Assembly (NCBI GenBank): GCA_900555875.1
Contig: USNB01000051.1
Location: forward strand, 1-8,084
DNA from: an uncultured Eubacteriales bacterium
GTDB lineage: Bacteria; Bacillota; Clostridia; Christensenellales; Pumilibacteraceae
Reading direction: 5' to 3'
Length of the DNA stretch: 8,084 bases
Both the position numbers and the translations under genes were made by a program. The notes beneath the pieces are model-generated. The model made no database searches, was not told the origin of the DNA, and worked only from the letters and a program-made list of their open reading frames with translations. Of the stretch, positions 1 to 5,082 are shown in pieces. Numbering within the stretch: position 1 is the stretch's first letter; each line of letters begins with the position of its first letter.

Positions 1-60
1 ACTTGAACCGGCGACCTGCTGATTACGAATCAGCTGCTCTACCAACTGAGCCACAGTAGC
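1..60 (-). tRNA. tRNA-Thr (anticodon CGT), 3' end cut by window edge
   Basis: Read on the minus strand, the 5' end is at 60 and the gene runs off the left edge within the T-loop. Visible parts in order: 7-nt acceptor 5' strand, T8 G9, D-stem GCTC/GAGC with loop AGTTGGTA, anticodon stem GCTGA/TCAGC around the 7-nt loop TTCGTAA, variable AGGTC, T-stem 5' strand GCCGG, then TTCAAGT. Loop positions 34-36 are CGT, which reads the Thr codon ACG. The remaining T-arm, the acceptor 3' strand and any encoded CCA lie outside the window. Confidence 0.95.
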
Positions 61-71
61 ATAAATATTAA

Positions 72-100
72 ATTATAAAATTCTTATCATTACCGGCGAA
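72..100 (-). promoter_or_regulatory. Possible promoter of tRNA-Thr
   Basis: On the minus strand a perfect -10 hexamer TATAAT (77 to 72) lies 11 bp before the tRNA 5' end, a usual distance for a tRNA promoter. With a 17-bp spacer the -35 would be TTCGCC (100 to 95), a poor match to TTGACA. The -10 is convincing and the -35 is not. An upstream tRNA or promoter farther right cannot be excluded, though nothing tRNA-like is seen there. Confidence 0.4.
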
Positions 101-250
101 CATAAAGCTCACCGCTCACGTGCTTTGATATAATACCATTTCCCGCCGGATTTTGCAAGCGTTTTCACATGATTTATACAAAAACCGCCGCATATTTTTT
201 TCCTGCCTCCTCTGCCGTTTCCCATGTGCCGCAAATATCCGCGTGTTACC

Positions 251-265
251 ATTTTGTGACAAAAT
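251..265. promoter_or_regulatory. 15-bp palindrome, candidate operator
   Basis: ATTTTGT-G-ACAAAAT is a perfect inverted repeat with a single central base, in otherwise featureless intergenic DNA. Its centre is about 80 bp upstream of the start predicted for the promoter at 303-332, too far for simple blocking but compatible with an activator or distal operator. An overlapping TGTGA (255-259) and TCACA (268-272) pair has an 8-bp spacer, not the 6 bp of CRP/FNR sites. No regulator can be named from the sequence. Confidence 0.3.
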
Positions 266-302
266 CTTCACACGAAAACATTCGGACGGCGCCGTTTTCG
301 GC

Positions 303-332
303 TTGACTTCGGACACGCACAAAGTGTATAAT
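303..332 (+). promoter_or_regulatory. Sigma-70-type promoter for a short transcript
   Basis: TTGACT (303-308), an 18-bp spacer and a perfect TATAAT (327-332). The predicted start is near 339. No open reading frame with a ribosome binding site follows within 300 bp. Instead, a strong terminator hairpin is reached about 100 nt later, so the likely product is a short untranslated RNA. Confidence 0.7.
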
Positions 333-338
333 ACTTCA

Positions 339-441
339 GGAAGCTGAGGGAAACGGCTTCCGTATTAAATCGCATAAACGATGGTGGAAAAACGAAGGAC
401 AGCGGCAGGAAGTTTTTAAGTTGCGCTGTTCTTCGTTTTTT
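339..441 (+). ncRNA. Candidate ~100-nt small RNA of unknown family
   Basis: The call rests on a promoter (303-332) and an intrinsic terminator (388-441) bracketing about 100 nt with no credible gene. The predicted RNA would open with a hairpin GGAAGC (339-344)/GCTTCC (356-361) enclosing a purine-rich 11-nt loop, then an A-rich single-stranded linker, then the long terminator stem. A 12-codon reading frame (ATG at 381, stop TAA at 417-419) exists but has no Shine-Dalgarno sequence. The RNA does not match the 4.5S/SRP, 6S, T-box or tmRNA consensus features I know. It could be a trans-acting sRNA, or the remnant leader of a lost gene. Confidence 0.45.
388..441. terminator. Strong intrinsic terminator, symmetric for both strands
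   Basis: A 17-bp stem: 388-404 (AAAAACGAAGGACAGCG) pairs with 424-440 (CGCTGTTCTTCGTTTTT), with one G-U pair (398/430) and a 19-nt loop, ending in six T (436-441). Because the 5' arm starts with five A, it also ends in a U-tract when read on the minus strand. It therefore can stop transcription entering from the right as well as ending the short transcript from 339. Confidence 0.8.
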
Positions 442-649
442 ATGTTTTTCCGCAGCATCCGTTCCCTTCCGCCCGCAAACGATACTGCGATCGAACTTTC
501 CGTACGCTGCGACCGTTCTTGCATATACTTCGCCGCCATTCGGCAAAGACTGACCGCGGCAGCGCATGCCGGACGACCGAATACGACAAAGCGCGACGCG
601 ATACGTATAAATCTAATCGTTTTCTAATGTACGGTTATTCAAAACGGTA
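442..649. other. Intergenic stretch with no recognised feature
   Basis: I see no gene with a plausible start, no tRNA fold and no clear repeat here. Open frames that cross it on either strand have no ribosome binding site and show none of the codon or residue character of the confirmed genes. Confidence 0.5.
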
Positions 650-678
650 TTGACTATGTGTCGGCAATGTGATAAAAT
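650..678 (+). promoter_or_regulatory. Promoter placing the start on the ATG at 685 (leaderless type)
   Basis: TTGACT (650-655), a 17-bp spacer and TAAAAT (673-678), followed by exactly six bases (AGTGAT) and then ATG at 685. With the normal distance from -10 to +1, transcription would start on the A of the start codon. No Shine-Dalgarno sequence precedes the ATG, which fits a leaderless mRNA. Confidence 0.7.
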
Positions 679-684
679 AGTGAT

Positions 685-1767
685 ATGGACGAACGATTTG
701 TAAATGAGATACTCGATTATACACTGCCTAAACTGCGCGCCGAATACGGCGGGTACACTTTTCCGCGTTCGTTTGTATCCGAGATGTTCGTCAAAGTGCT
801 CGAGCGGTATCGCTCGAGGCTGTCTGCGGGAGGGATCAATCCCGCGCTATACGGCGTTCCCGCCCCCGACATCGTCAAGTACATATGCGGGTATCACTAT
901 GCATACACTTGCAATACGGACGATGCTGGACGCATAGCCGTTACCCGCGACGAAACTTACCGCGCACGGCTGGTCACAGACGTTGCTGAATCCGTATTTA
1001 TTCTCGAGAACATCAAGACCAGCGCGAAACGCATAATCAACGAATACAACCCGATGTATTGCCGCTTCAATATCCTGCTGGATTACCTGCTCGCCGTCGG
1101 GCTCAAAGGCAGCGCAGCAAGTAAGGAACGCACGGCAAAAGCCGTATACAAGCTGTTTGAAACCGCATTCCTCAAGCTCAAGGGGATCATGATGCTCGCG
1201 GCAAAGGGGCTGGAAAAAGAAGCCATAGTCGTGTGGCGCAGTCTGCACGAGCTGGAGTGCGTGATCTCCGTGCTTTGCAAGTACGGGAAAGACGTCATCG
1301 AAGAATTCGAAACGTTCGACCGTTTCAGCGATCCCGAGCGAATGGACGACAGGACGCGTTCGGATTACGACGAAAAGACCAAGAAATTCGGCATCAATCT
1401 CAAGAACGCGAACGAAGTGGATCATTTCGAAAATTACGGATGGATGGGCGCGGTACCCGATCTGCAGCTGACGAAGTGGAACCTCAATTTCCGCTTCCTC
1501 GAAGATCTCGCCGGACTGGGAGAAAAATATAAGGAATATCAGGTGGCGTGCGACGCTTCGCACATGAACGCCAAGATACTCAAATGGAACAAACGCAAGG
1601 TACTCGAGTTCGTCATCAAAAGATGTTTCAACTCCAACCTCTTCCTCGTGACCAAGTATACCGAATTCCTCATTGAAAACGGTGCGGCGATCGATCAGAA
1701 ATTCGTAGGCAAGATGATCGGCGACCTCAAAAACATCATAGATATATTTTTCGACGAAAAAAAATGA
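685..1767 (+). CDS. DUF5677-like protein of unknown function
   Basis: This is a 360-residue soluble protein rich in charged residues, without signal peptide or membrane segment. The middle (about residues 155-215) is helical, with an AxxGLEKEAxVVWRSLHELECVISVL stretch followed by a charged helix ending in FETFDRF. A later segment near 284-295 (EYQVACDASHMN) has a conserved-looking serine-histidine context. This overall pattern resembles proteins I know as DUF5677, for which no biochemical role is established; the match is by eye and only moderately sure. The start is the ATG directly after a promoter -10 plus six bases. No Shine-Dalgarno is present, and the next in-frame Met is residue 34, so ATG 685 is preferred. 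The gene ends just before a GC-rich hairpin. It stands alone, not in an obvious operon, although transcription could continue into the reductase gene. Confidence 0.85.
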   Translation: MDERFVNEILDYTLPKLRAEYGGYTFPRSFVSEMFVKVLERYRSRLSAGGINPALYGVPAPDIVKYICGYHYAYTCNTDDAGRIAVTRDETYRARLVTDVAESVFILENIKTSAKRIINEYNPMYCRFNILLDYLLAVGLKGSAASKERTAKAVYKLFETAFLKLKGIMMLAAKGLEKEAIVVWRSLHELECVISVLCKYGKDVIEEFETFDRFSDPERMDDRTRSDYDEKTKKFGINLKNANEVDHFENYGWMGAVPDLQLTKWNLNFRFLEDLAGLGEKYKEYQVACDASHMNAKILKWNKRKVLEFVIKRCFNSNLFLVTKYTEFLIENGAAIDQKFVGKMIGDLKNIIDIFFDEKK

Positions 1768-1785
1768 TGCGCAGATGCGCGCAGC

Positions 1786-1817
1786 ACGCCGCGGCATATG
1801 CCGCGGCGTTGATTTTT
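1786..1817 (+). terminator. Perfect GC-rich palindrome with T-tract, abutting the next gene's RBS
   Basis: The 24-bp stretch 1786-1809 is a perfect palindrome of two 12-base arms starting ACGCCGCGGCAT. It forms a hairpin with a tight CATATG top. Three bases later come five T (1813-1817). The last T of that tract begins TAAGGAG (1817-1823), the ribosome binding site of the next gene. It has the form of an intrinsic terminator for the upstream gene, but no promoter is visible between it and the next start codon. It may act as a partial terminator or as a 5'-end hairpin protecting the downstream message. Confidence 0.7.
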
Positions 1818-1836
1818 AAGGAGAACGAACGGCATC

Positions 1837-3576
1837 ATGAAGATCCCAGGATTATTCGAAAAAGAAAGCAAACCGGTACGCCGCCGCACGCTGCCCGACG
1901 GACGCATTGTCGACGCGCCCAAAATAGTGATCGTAGGCGGAGTTGCGGGAGGAGCGACTGCCGCCGCCAGGATACGCAGGCTGAACGAGTTCGCAGAGAT
2001 CGTCATATTCGAGCGAACGGGTTACGTATCATATGCGAACTGCGGTCTTCCCTATTATATCGGCGGCGTGATAGCGGATAAACGAGAGCTTACGTTGCAA
2101 TCACCTGCGGGGTTTGCAGCACGATATAATATAAACGTGCGCGTAGGGACGGAAGTGATATCCGTCGATCCCGAAGCCCACGCCGTAAGAGTGCGCGAAT
2201 CGTCATCAGGGCGCGAATACACGGAAGATTACGACAGGCTGCTGCTATCGCCCGGCGCCGAAGCGGTCCTGCCCGATGTTCCCGGCATTCACGGAGAACG
2301 GGTCTGCACGATGCGCACGGTGGAGGACACATTCCGAATAGCAGACAGGGCAAAAGCTGCCGGGACCGAACACGCCATCGTCATAGGAGGCGGATTCATC
2401 GGGCTGGAAGCTGCCGAAAATTTCATCCGGCTCGGGATAAAAGTCACTCTGCTCCAGCGCAGCGGCAGCATCATGCCCACACTCGATCCGGACATGTCTG
2501 CCATGCTTGTCCGCGAACTCACCGCCGGCGGAGCAGATCTGAAAACGGGAGTGCGCGTGCTCGGTATCGACGAAACGGAAAATGCCGCAGTCGTCATTAC
2601 CGACAAAGGACGATTCGCCGGCGAACTCGTGCTCGTTGCTACCGGCGTAGCGCCCGAATCCGCGCTTGCCGTCGGATGCGGCATAAAGACGGGAGTAAAA
2701 GGCGCGATCGTAACGGACGGTTATATGGCGACTTCCGCACCCGACATATTCGCCGTTGGAGATGCGATACAGACGGAAGATCTCATAACCCGCGAACCGG
2801 TAAACATCACGCTCGCGGGCCCTGCAAACAGACAGGGACGCATAGCCGCGGACAACATATGCGGCAGAGACGATTTTTATCGCGGGACGCAGGGTACGTC
2901 CATAATCAGATTATTCGGACTCACCGCCGCGGTTACGGGCATGAATGAAAAACTTGCCGCAAAACGCGGGATCAGATATCTGAAAACGGTCACGCTTTCA
3001 CCGTCACACGCCGGTTATTATCCGGGCGGCGAAGAAATGTTCATAAAGCTGCTGTTTACTCCCGATTCCGGAAAACTGCTCGGTGCGCAGATAGTGGGCG
3101 GCGAAGGCGCAGACAAGCGCATAGACGTACTTGCCGTAGCGCTGCGCGCAGGAATGAACGTGCGCGATCTGACGACTCTCGAACTTGCTTATGCCCCGCC
3201 CTTTTCATCCGCCAAAGACCCGGTCAACGTCGCAGGTTATGTCGCATGCAACGTACTCGACGGACTGGTAAAACAGTTCCATGCGGAAGAGCTGCCCGCG
3301 CTGTGCGAACGTTCGGATATCGTCATGCTGGATGTTCGCAGTCCACGAGAATTCGCGTCCGGGCACTTTTCGCGCGCGATCAATATCCCGGTCGACGAAC
3401 TGCGCGCACGCATGAACGAGCTGCCCGAAGGGATCCCGCTGTACGTAAATTGCCGCAGCGGAACGCGCAGCTACATCGCCTGCCGAATGCTGTCCGCATA
3501 CGGATTCGAATGTCGGAATCTCGCCGGAGGGATAGCGTTCTGTTCATATTCGCACCCGGAACTTATCACGAAATAA
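1837..3576 (+). CDS. CoA-disulfide / persulfide reductase with C-terminal rhodanese domain
   Basis: This is a 579-residue flavoprotein of the pyridine-nucleotide-disulfide oxidoreductase class. An FAD-binding Rossmann motif VIVGGVAGGA lies at 31-40, and the single active cysteine Cys69 sits in SYANCGLPYY, the hallmark of CoA-disulfide reductases. The NAD(P)H-binding motif VIGGGFIGLEAA is at 182-193 and the second FAD contact DIFAVGDA at 303-310. The dimerisation region has HAGYYPGG (391-398) and AYAPPFSSAKDP (451-462). A rhodanese domain (about 484-575) carries catalytic Cys539 in the loop CRSGTR. Known fused homologues reduce CoA disulfide, CoA persulfide or polysulfide with NAD(P)H, the rhodanese part handling sulfane sulfur; which substrate applies here is not visible. 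About 28 residues precede the usual N-terminus. The start is supported by TAAGGAG (1817-1823), though the 13-base spacing is long. The gene sits directly behind a terminator-like hairpin and ends at a bidirectional terminator shared with mtnN. Confidence 0.93.
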   Translation: MKIPGLFEKESKPVRRRTLPDGRIVDAPKIVIVGGVAGGATAAARIRRLNEFAEIVIFERTGYVSYANCGLPYYIGGVIADKRELTLQSPAGFAARYNINVRVGTEVISVDPEAHAVRVRESSSGREYTEDYDRLLLSPGAEAVLPDVPGIHGERVCTMRTVEDTFRIADRAKAAGTEHAIVIGGGFIGLEAAENFIRLGIKVTLLQRSGSIMPTLDPDMSAMLVRELTAGGADLKTGVRVLGIDETENAAVVITDKGRFAGELVLVATGVAPESALAVGCGIKTGVKGAIVTDGYMATSAPDIFAVGDAIQTEDLITREPVNITLAGPANRQGRIAADNICGRDDFYRGTQGTSIIRLFGLTAAVTGMNEKLAAKRGIRYLKTVTLSPSHAGYYPGGEEMFIKLLFTPDSGKLLGAQIVGGEGADKRIDVLAVALRAGMNVRDLTTLELAYAPPFSSAKDPVNVAGYVACNVLDGLVKQFHAEELPALCERSDIVMLDVRSPREFASGHFSRAINIPVDELRARMNELPEGIPLYVNCRSGTRSYIACRMLSAYGFECRNLAGGIAFCSYSHPELITK

Positions 3577-3588
3577 AAGCGAAAACGT

Positions 3589-3625
3589 ACAGCGCCCGTC
3601 TTCAGACAGACGGGCACTGTTTTTT
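3589..3625. terminator. Bidirectional terminator between convergent genes
   Basis: The stem GCCCGTCT (3594-3601)/AGACGGGC (3608-3615) has a 6-nt loop. One C/A mismatch (3593/3616) follows, then an outer ACAG/CTGT (3589-3592/3617-3620). A run of six T (3620-3625) follows on the plus strand. Read on the minus strand, the hairpin lies just after the mtnN stop codon and is followed by T-rich DNA, so it can serve both convergent genes. Confidence 0.85.
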
Positions 3626-4286
3626 ATTTCAGTACATTCAGTAACGCGGAAACCGCTTTATCGGCAGCCAGGTATTTGAAATCATAATACTCGGATATAT
3701 CGCCTTCGTCGGAAATAATCCTGATACAGGCGAACGGCACGCCGAGACGCGCGCACACCTGCGCAACTGCGGCGCTCTCCATATCTGCTGCAAGAACGCC
3801 AGGAAAGCGGGACATGATATCGGCTTTGTCATCAGCCGATCCTACAAACCTCTCGCCCGTCGCAAGCAGTCCGCGCACCCCGCCGCATGCGGAAGCAAGC
3901 TCGGACGACATCTCTTCGTCCGGTCGGATAACGACGTCCCCGAGTATATCGATAAATCCGTCGGGATCGCCTGGTTTTATAACGTCGTATTGTACGAATC
4001 CGTCGGGAACGAGCGCGTCCAACGTATGCAGCCTGCCGCCGAGACCGCCCGCCACGCCCGTCATATATATGCGCGCAACGCCGAATCTGCCGGCAAGCAG
4101 ACATGCGGCGAAGGCGGCATTCACTTTGCCTATCCCCGATCTGGCAAGCACGATATCGCGCTTGCCTATACTGCCGGTGAATATTTCAGATCCGCAGCAA
4201 ACCGTTTTTTCGACAGCGCTCATTGCGGATATTATACCGTCGATCTCTGCGTCCATTGCGCCGAGAATACCTACTTTTTCATTCAT
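3624..4286 (-). CDS. mtnN: 5'-methylthioadenosine/S-adenosylhomocysteine nucleosidase
   Basis: This 220-residue cytoplasmic enzyme of the purine nucleoside phosphorylase/UDP fold hydrolyses the glycosidic bond of S-adenosylhomocysteine and methylthioadenosine. It releases adenine and feeds the activated methyl cycle and, with LuxS, AI-2 synthesis. Family residues are in place: the GAMDAE segment with Glu14 (E. coli Glu12), SGIGKVNAA at 50-58, TGVAGG at 76-81, ADMESAA with Glu170 (E. coli Glu174), and ISDEGD with Asp193 (E. coli Asp197). The length is normal for the family (about 230). The start chosen is ATG 4286, matching the family N-terminus; the frame stays open upstream, but that part lies in repeat DNA. 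An alternative ATG two codons earlier (4292) cannot be excluded. No Shine-Dalgarno is seen; a promoter -10 ends exactly six bases before ATG 4286. It is convergent with the reductase gene and divorced from luxS by three kilobases. Confidence 0.95.
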   Translation of the reverse strand: MNEKVGILGAMDAEIDGIISAMSAVEKTVCCGSEIFTGSIGKRDIVLARSGIGKVNAAFAACLLAGRFGVARIYMTGVAGGLGGRLHTLDALVPDGFVQYDVIKPGDPDGFIDILGDVVIRPDEEMSSELASACGGVRGLLATGERFVGSADDKADIMSRFPGVLAADMESAAVAQVCARLGVPFACIRIISDEGDISEYYDFKYLAADKAVSALLNVLK

Positions 4287-4292
4287 ACCCAT

Positions 4293-4321
4293 ATCATACC
4301 ATCTTTTTTCCGTAAACGCAA
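4293..4321 (-). promoter_or_regulatory. Promoter of mtnN, leaderless type
   Basis: On the minus strand: TTGCGT (4321 to 4316), a 17-bp spacer, TATGAT (4298 to 4293), six bases ATGGGT, then ATG 4286. The predicted transcription start falls on the A of the start codon, the same geometry as at 650-685. The -35 is only a half match (TTG), but it resembles that of the tRNA-Ala promoter in this window (TTGCGC). Confidence 0.6.
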
Positions 4322-4336
4322 ACGAATCGGGCACGC

Positions 4337-4350
4337 GATCTCCGGAGATC
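4337..4350. promoter_or_regulatory. Perfect 14-bp palindrome upstream of mtnN
   Basis: GATCTCCGGAGATC is a perfect palindrome centred about 57 bp upstream of the predicted mtnN start. It could be a regulator site. It could equally be the degenerate left-most hairpin of the adjoining repeat array, since it sits at the place where hairpins occur in the later copies (just before the CTG...-type hairpin). Confidence 0.35.
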
Positions 4351-4430
4351 CTGCCCGCACTGTGCGCCGGGATGCGCGCAGCTTGCTTCGGTATTGCTCC
4401 GCTTCTCCGTTCGGGATACGCTCGTAAGGC

Positions 4431-4476
4431 GAACCGGTTTTTACGTTCTGCGTCCCGCATAACGTAAAAACGGTTC
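4431..4476. repeat. Long hairpin of array copy 1
   Basis: A 46-base span with arms GAACC/GGTTC, one unpaired G, then GTTTTTACGTT pairing with AACGTAAAAAC, and an inner TGCG/CGCA stem. It matches the hairpin at 4785-4830 in span and shape. It lacks a T-tract after either end, so it does not look like an intrinsic terminator. Confidence 0.75.
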
Positions 4477-4784
4477 TCACCGTGGGATACTGTCGCACTG
4501 CGTGCGTCAGGTTACTCGCAACTTGCTTCGGTGTGGCTCCGCTTCTCCGTTCATGATACGCTCGTAAGGCGAACCGTGGTTCTATCCACGGGGATACTGT
4601 CGCACTGCGTGCGTCAGGTTACTCGCAACTTGCTTCGGTGTGACTCCGCTTCTCCGTTCATGATACGCTCGTAAGACGCACCGTGGTTCTACCCCGGGGA
4701 TACTGCCGCATTACATGCGTCAGGATGCGAGCAGCTTGTATAAGACAGACTCATTTTCTCCGTATAGGCACAAGGCTCGCATGC

Positions 4785-4830
4785 GAACCGATTTTTACGT
4801 TTTACTTTCCGTAAAACGTAAAAATGGTTC
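4785..4830. repeat. Long hairpin of array copy 4, covarying with copy 1
   Basis: Also 46 bases: arms GAACC/GGTTC, one unpaired G, then ATTTTTACGTTTTAC pairing with GTAAAACGTAAAAAT around a 5-nt loop. Compared with 4431-4476, the seventh-base pair G-C has become A-T, and an inner G-C pair has also become A-T. Both sides changed together and pairing is kept, which points to a maintained stem. Confidence 0.8.
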
Positions 4831-4833
4831 TCA

Positions 4834-4900
4834 CCCCTTAGCTCCGCCATGAAAAAAACGACGGACATTCCGTCGTTTTTTTCATGGTGGAGCTAAGGGG
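4834..4900. repeat. Inverted repeat with 32-base arms duplicating the tRNA-Ala 3' end
   Basis: Arms 4834-4865 and 4869-4900 are complementary at 31 of 32 positions around a 3-base centre; the only difference (4846/4888) is a G-U type pair. The right arm contains the T-stem 3' strand, acceptor 3' strand and CCA of tRNA-Ala plus its terminator arm. The left arm is an inverted copy of all this, so CCCCTTAGCTCCGCCA reads like a tRNA-Ala tail on the plus strand. Confidence 0.9.
4852..4882. terminator. tRNA-Ala terminator, symmetric
   Basis: Read on the minus strand just after the encoded CCA: seven A, the stem ACGACGGA/TCCGTCGT with a 3-nt loop, then seven T (4858 to 4852). It is a textbook intrinsic terminator for the tRNA gene. 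As the structure is a palindrome with A and T runs on both sides, it would equally stop a plus-strand transcript arriving from the repeat array. Confidence 0.9.
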
Positions 4901-4960
4901 ATTCGAACCCCTGGCCTTTTGAATGCCATTCAAACGCGCTACCAACTGCGCCATAGCCCC
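4885..4960 (-). tRNA. tRNA-Ala (anticodon GGC), complete with encoded CCA
   Basis: A 76-nt cloverleaf on the minus strand: acceptor GGGGCTA/TAGCTCC, D-stem GCGC/GCGC, anticodon stem TTTGA/TCAAA with loop ATGGCAT (GGC at 34-36, reading GCC), T-stem AGGGG/CCCCT with TTCGAAT, and ACCA at the 3' end. It has its own promoter and an immediate terminator, so it is a single-gene transcript. Its 3' end is duplicated in inverted orientation just downstream. Confidence 0.97.
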
Positions 4961-4971
4961 ATGACCGGTAT

Positions 4972-5000
4972 ATTATACCATATCCTCGGGATAAGCGCAA
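4972..5000 (-). promoter_or_regulatory. Promoter of tRNA-Ala with extended -10
   Basis: On the minus strand: TTGCGC (5000 to 4995), a 17-bp spacer and a perfect TATAAT (4977 to 4972) preceded by TGG, giving the extended TGnTATAAT form. The predicted start is about 5 bases before the mature tRNA 5' end. Confidence 0.85.
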
Positions 5001-5082
5001 GAGTATTTAGCTCGTTTTTCAAGAAAATTTCAAGCGAACGGAAACCGCATACGGCGGGCGCGCGGCATCGGCTGCGGCTGCT

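Larger units (their letters stand above)
4351..4833. repeat. Tandem array of hairpin-bearing repeats (three clear copies, two degenerate)
   Basis: The motif CTTGCTTCGGT recurs at 4382, 4522 and 4629, giving unit lengths of 140 and 107 bp. Each unit continues with TCCGCTTCTCCGTTC, GATACGCTCGTAAG, GAACC, a hairpin, GGATACTG and a second hairpin. Copy 4 (from about 4733) is decayed but keeps GCAGCTTG, TTCTCCGT and GAACC plus a hairpin. A fragment of a copy precedes 4382. The 140-bp unit differs from the 107-bp unit mainly by about 30 extra bases inside the GAACC...GGTTC hairpin. The second hairpin (4490-4510, 4597-4617, 4703-4723) has arms CGCAC/GTGCG in two copies and CGCAT/ATGCG in the third, a compensatory change. 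No reading frame with a start and ribosome binding site is conserved across copies, so it is probably non-coding. Function is unknown. Confidence 0.85.

Noticed and set aside
255..272. CRP/FNR-type site TGTGA...TCACA
   Set aside because: The spacer is 8 bp rather than 6, so it does not fit that family; only the simple palindrome is kept as a weak candidate.
847..1797. Long minus-strand reading frame opposite the DUF5677-like gene
   Set aside because: A shadow of the plus-strand gene: no promoter or ribosome binding site, and the protein lacks recognisable character while the plus-strand frame has both a promoter and family-like features.
4287..4460. 58-codon N-terminal extension of mtnN
   Set aside because: The family starts at the KVGILGAM segment; the extension runs through the promoter and the repeat array, has no ribosome binding site, and its residues come from repeat DNA.
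3814..4467. Plus-strand reading frame opposite mtnN
   Set aside because: Antisense shadow of a clearly identified enzyme gene, and it runs into the repeat array.
4382..4740. CRISPR array
   Set aside because: The repeat units are over 100 bp and similar along their whole length; there are no short identical repeats separated by unique spacers and no cas genes.
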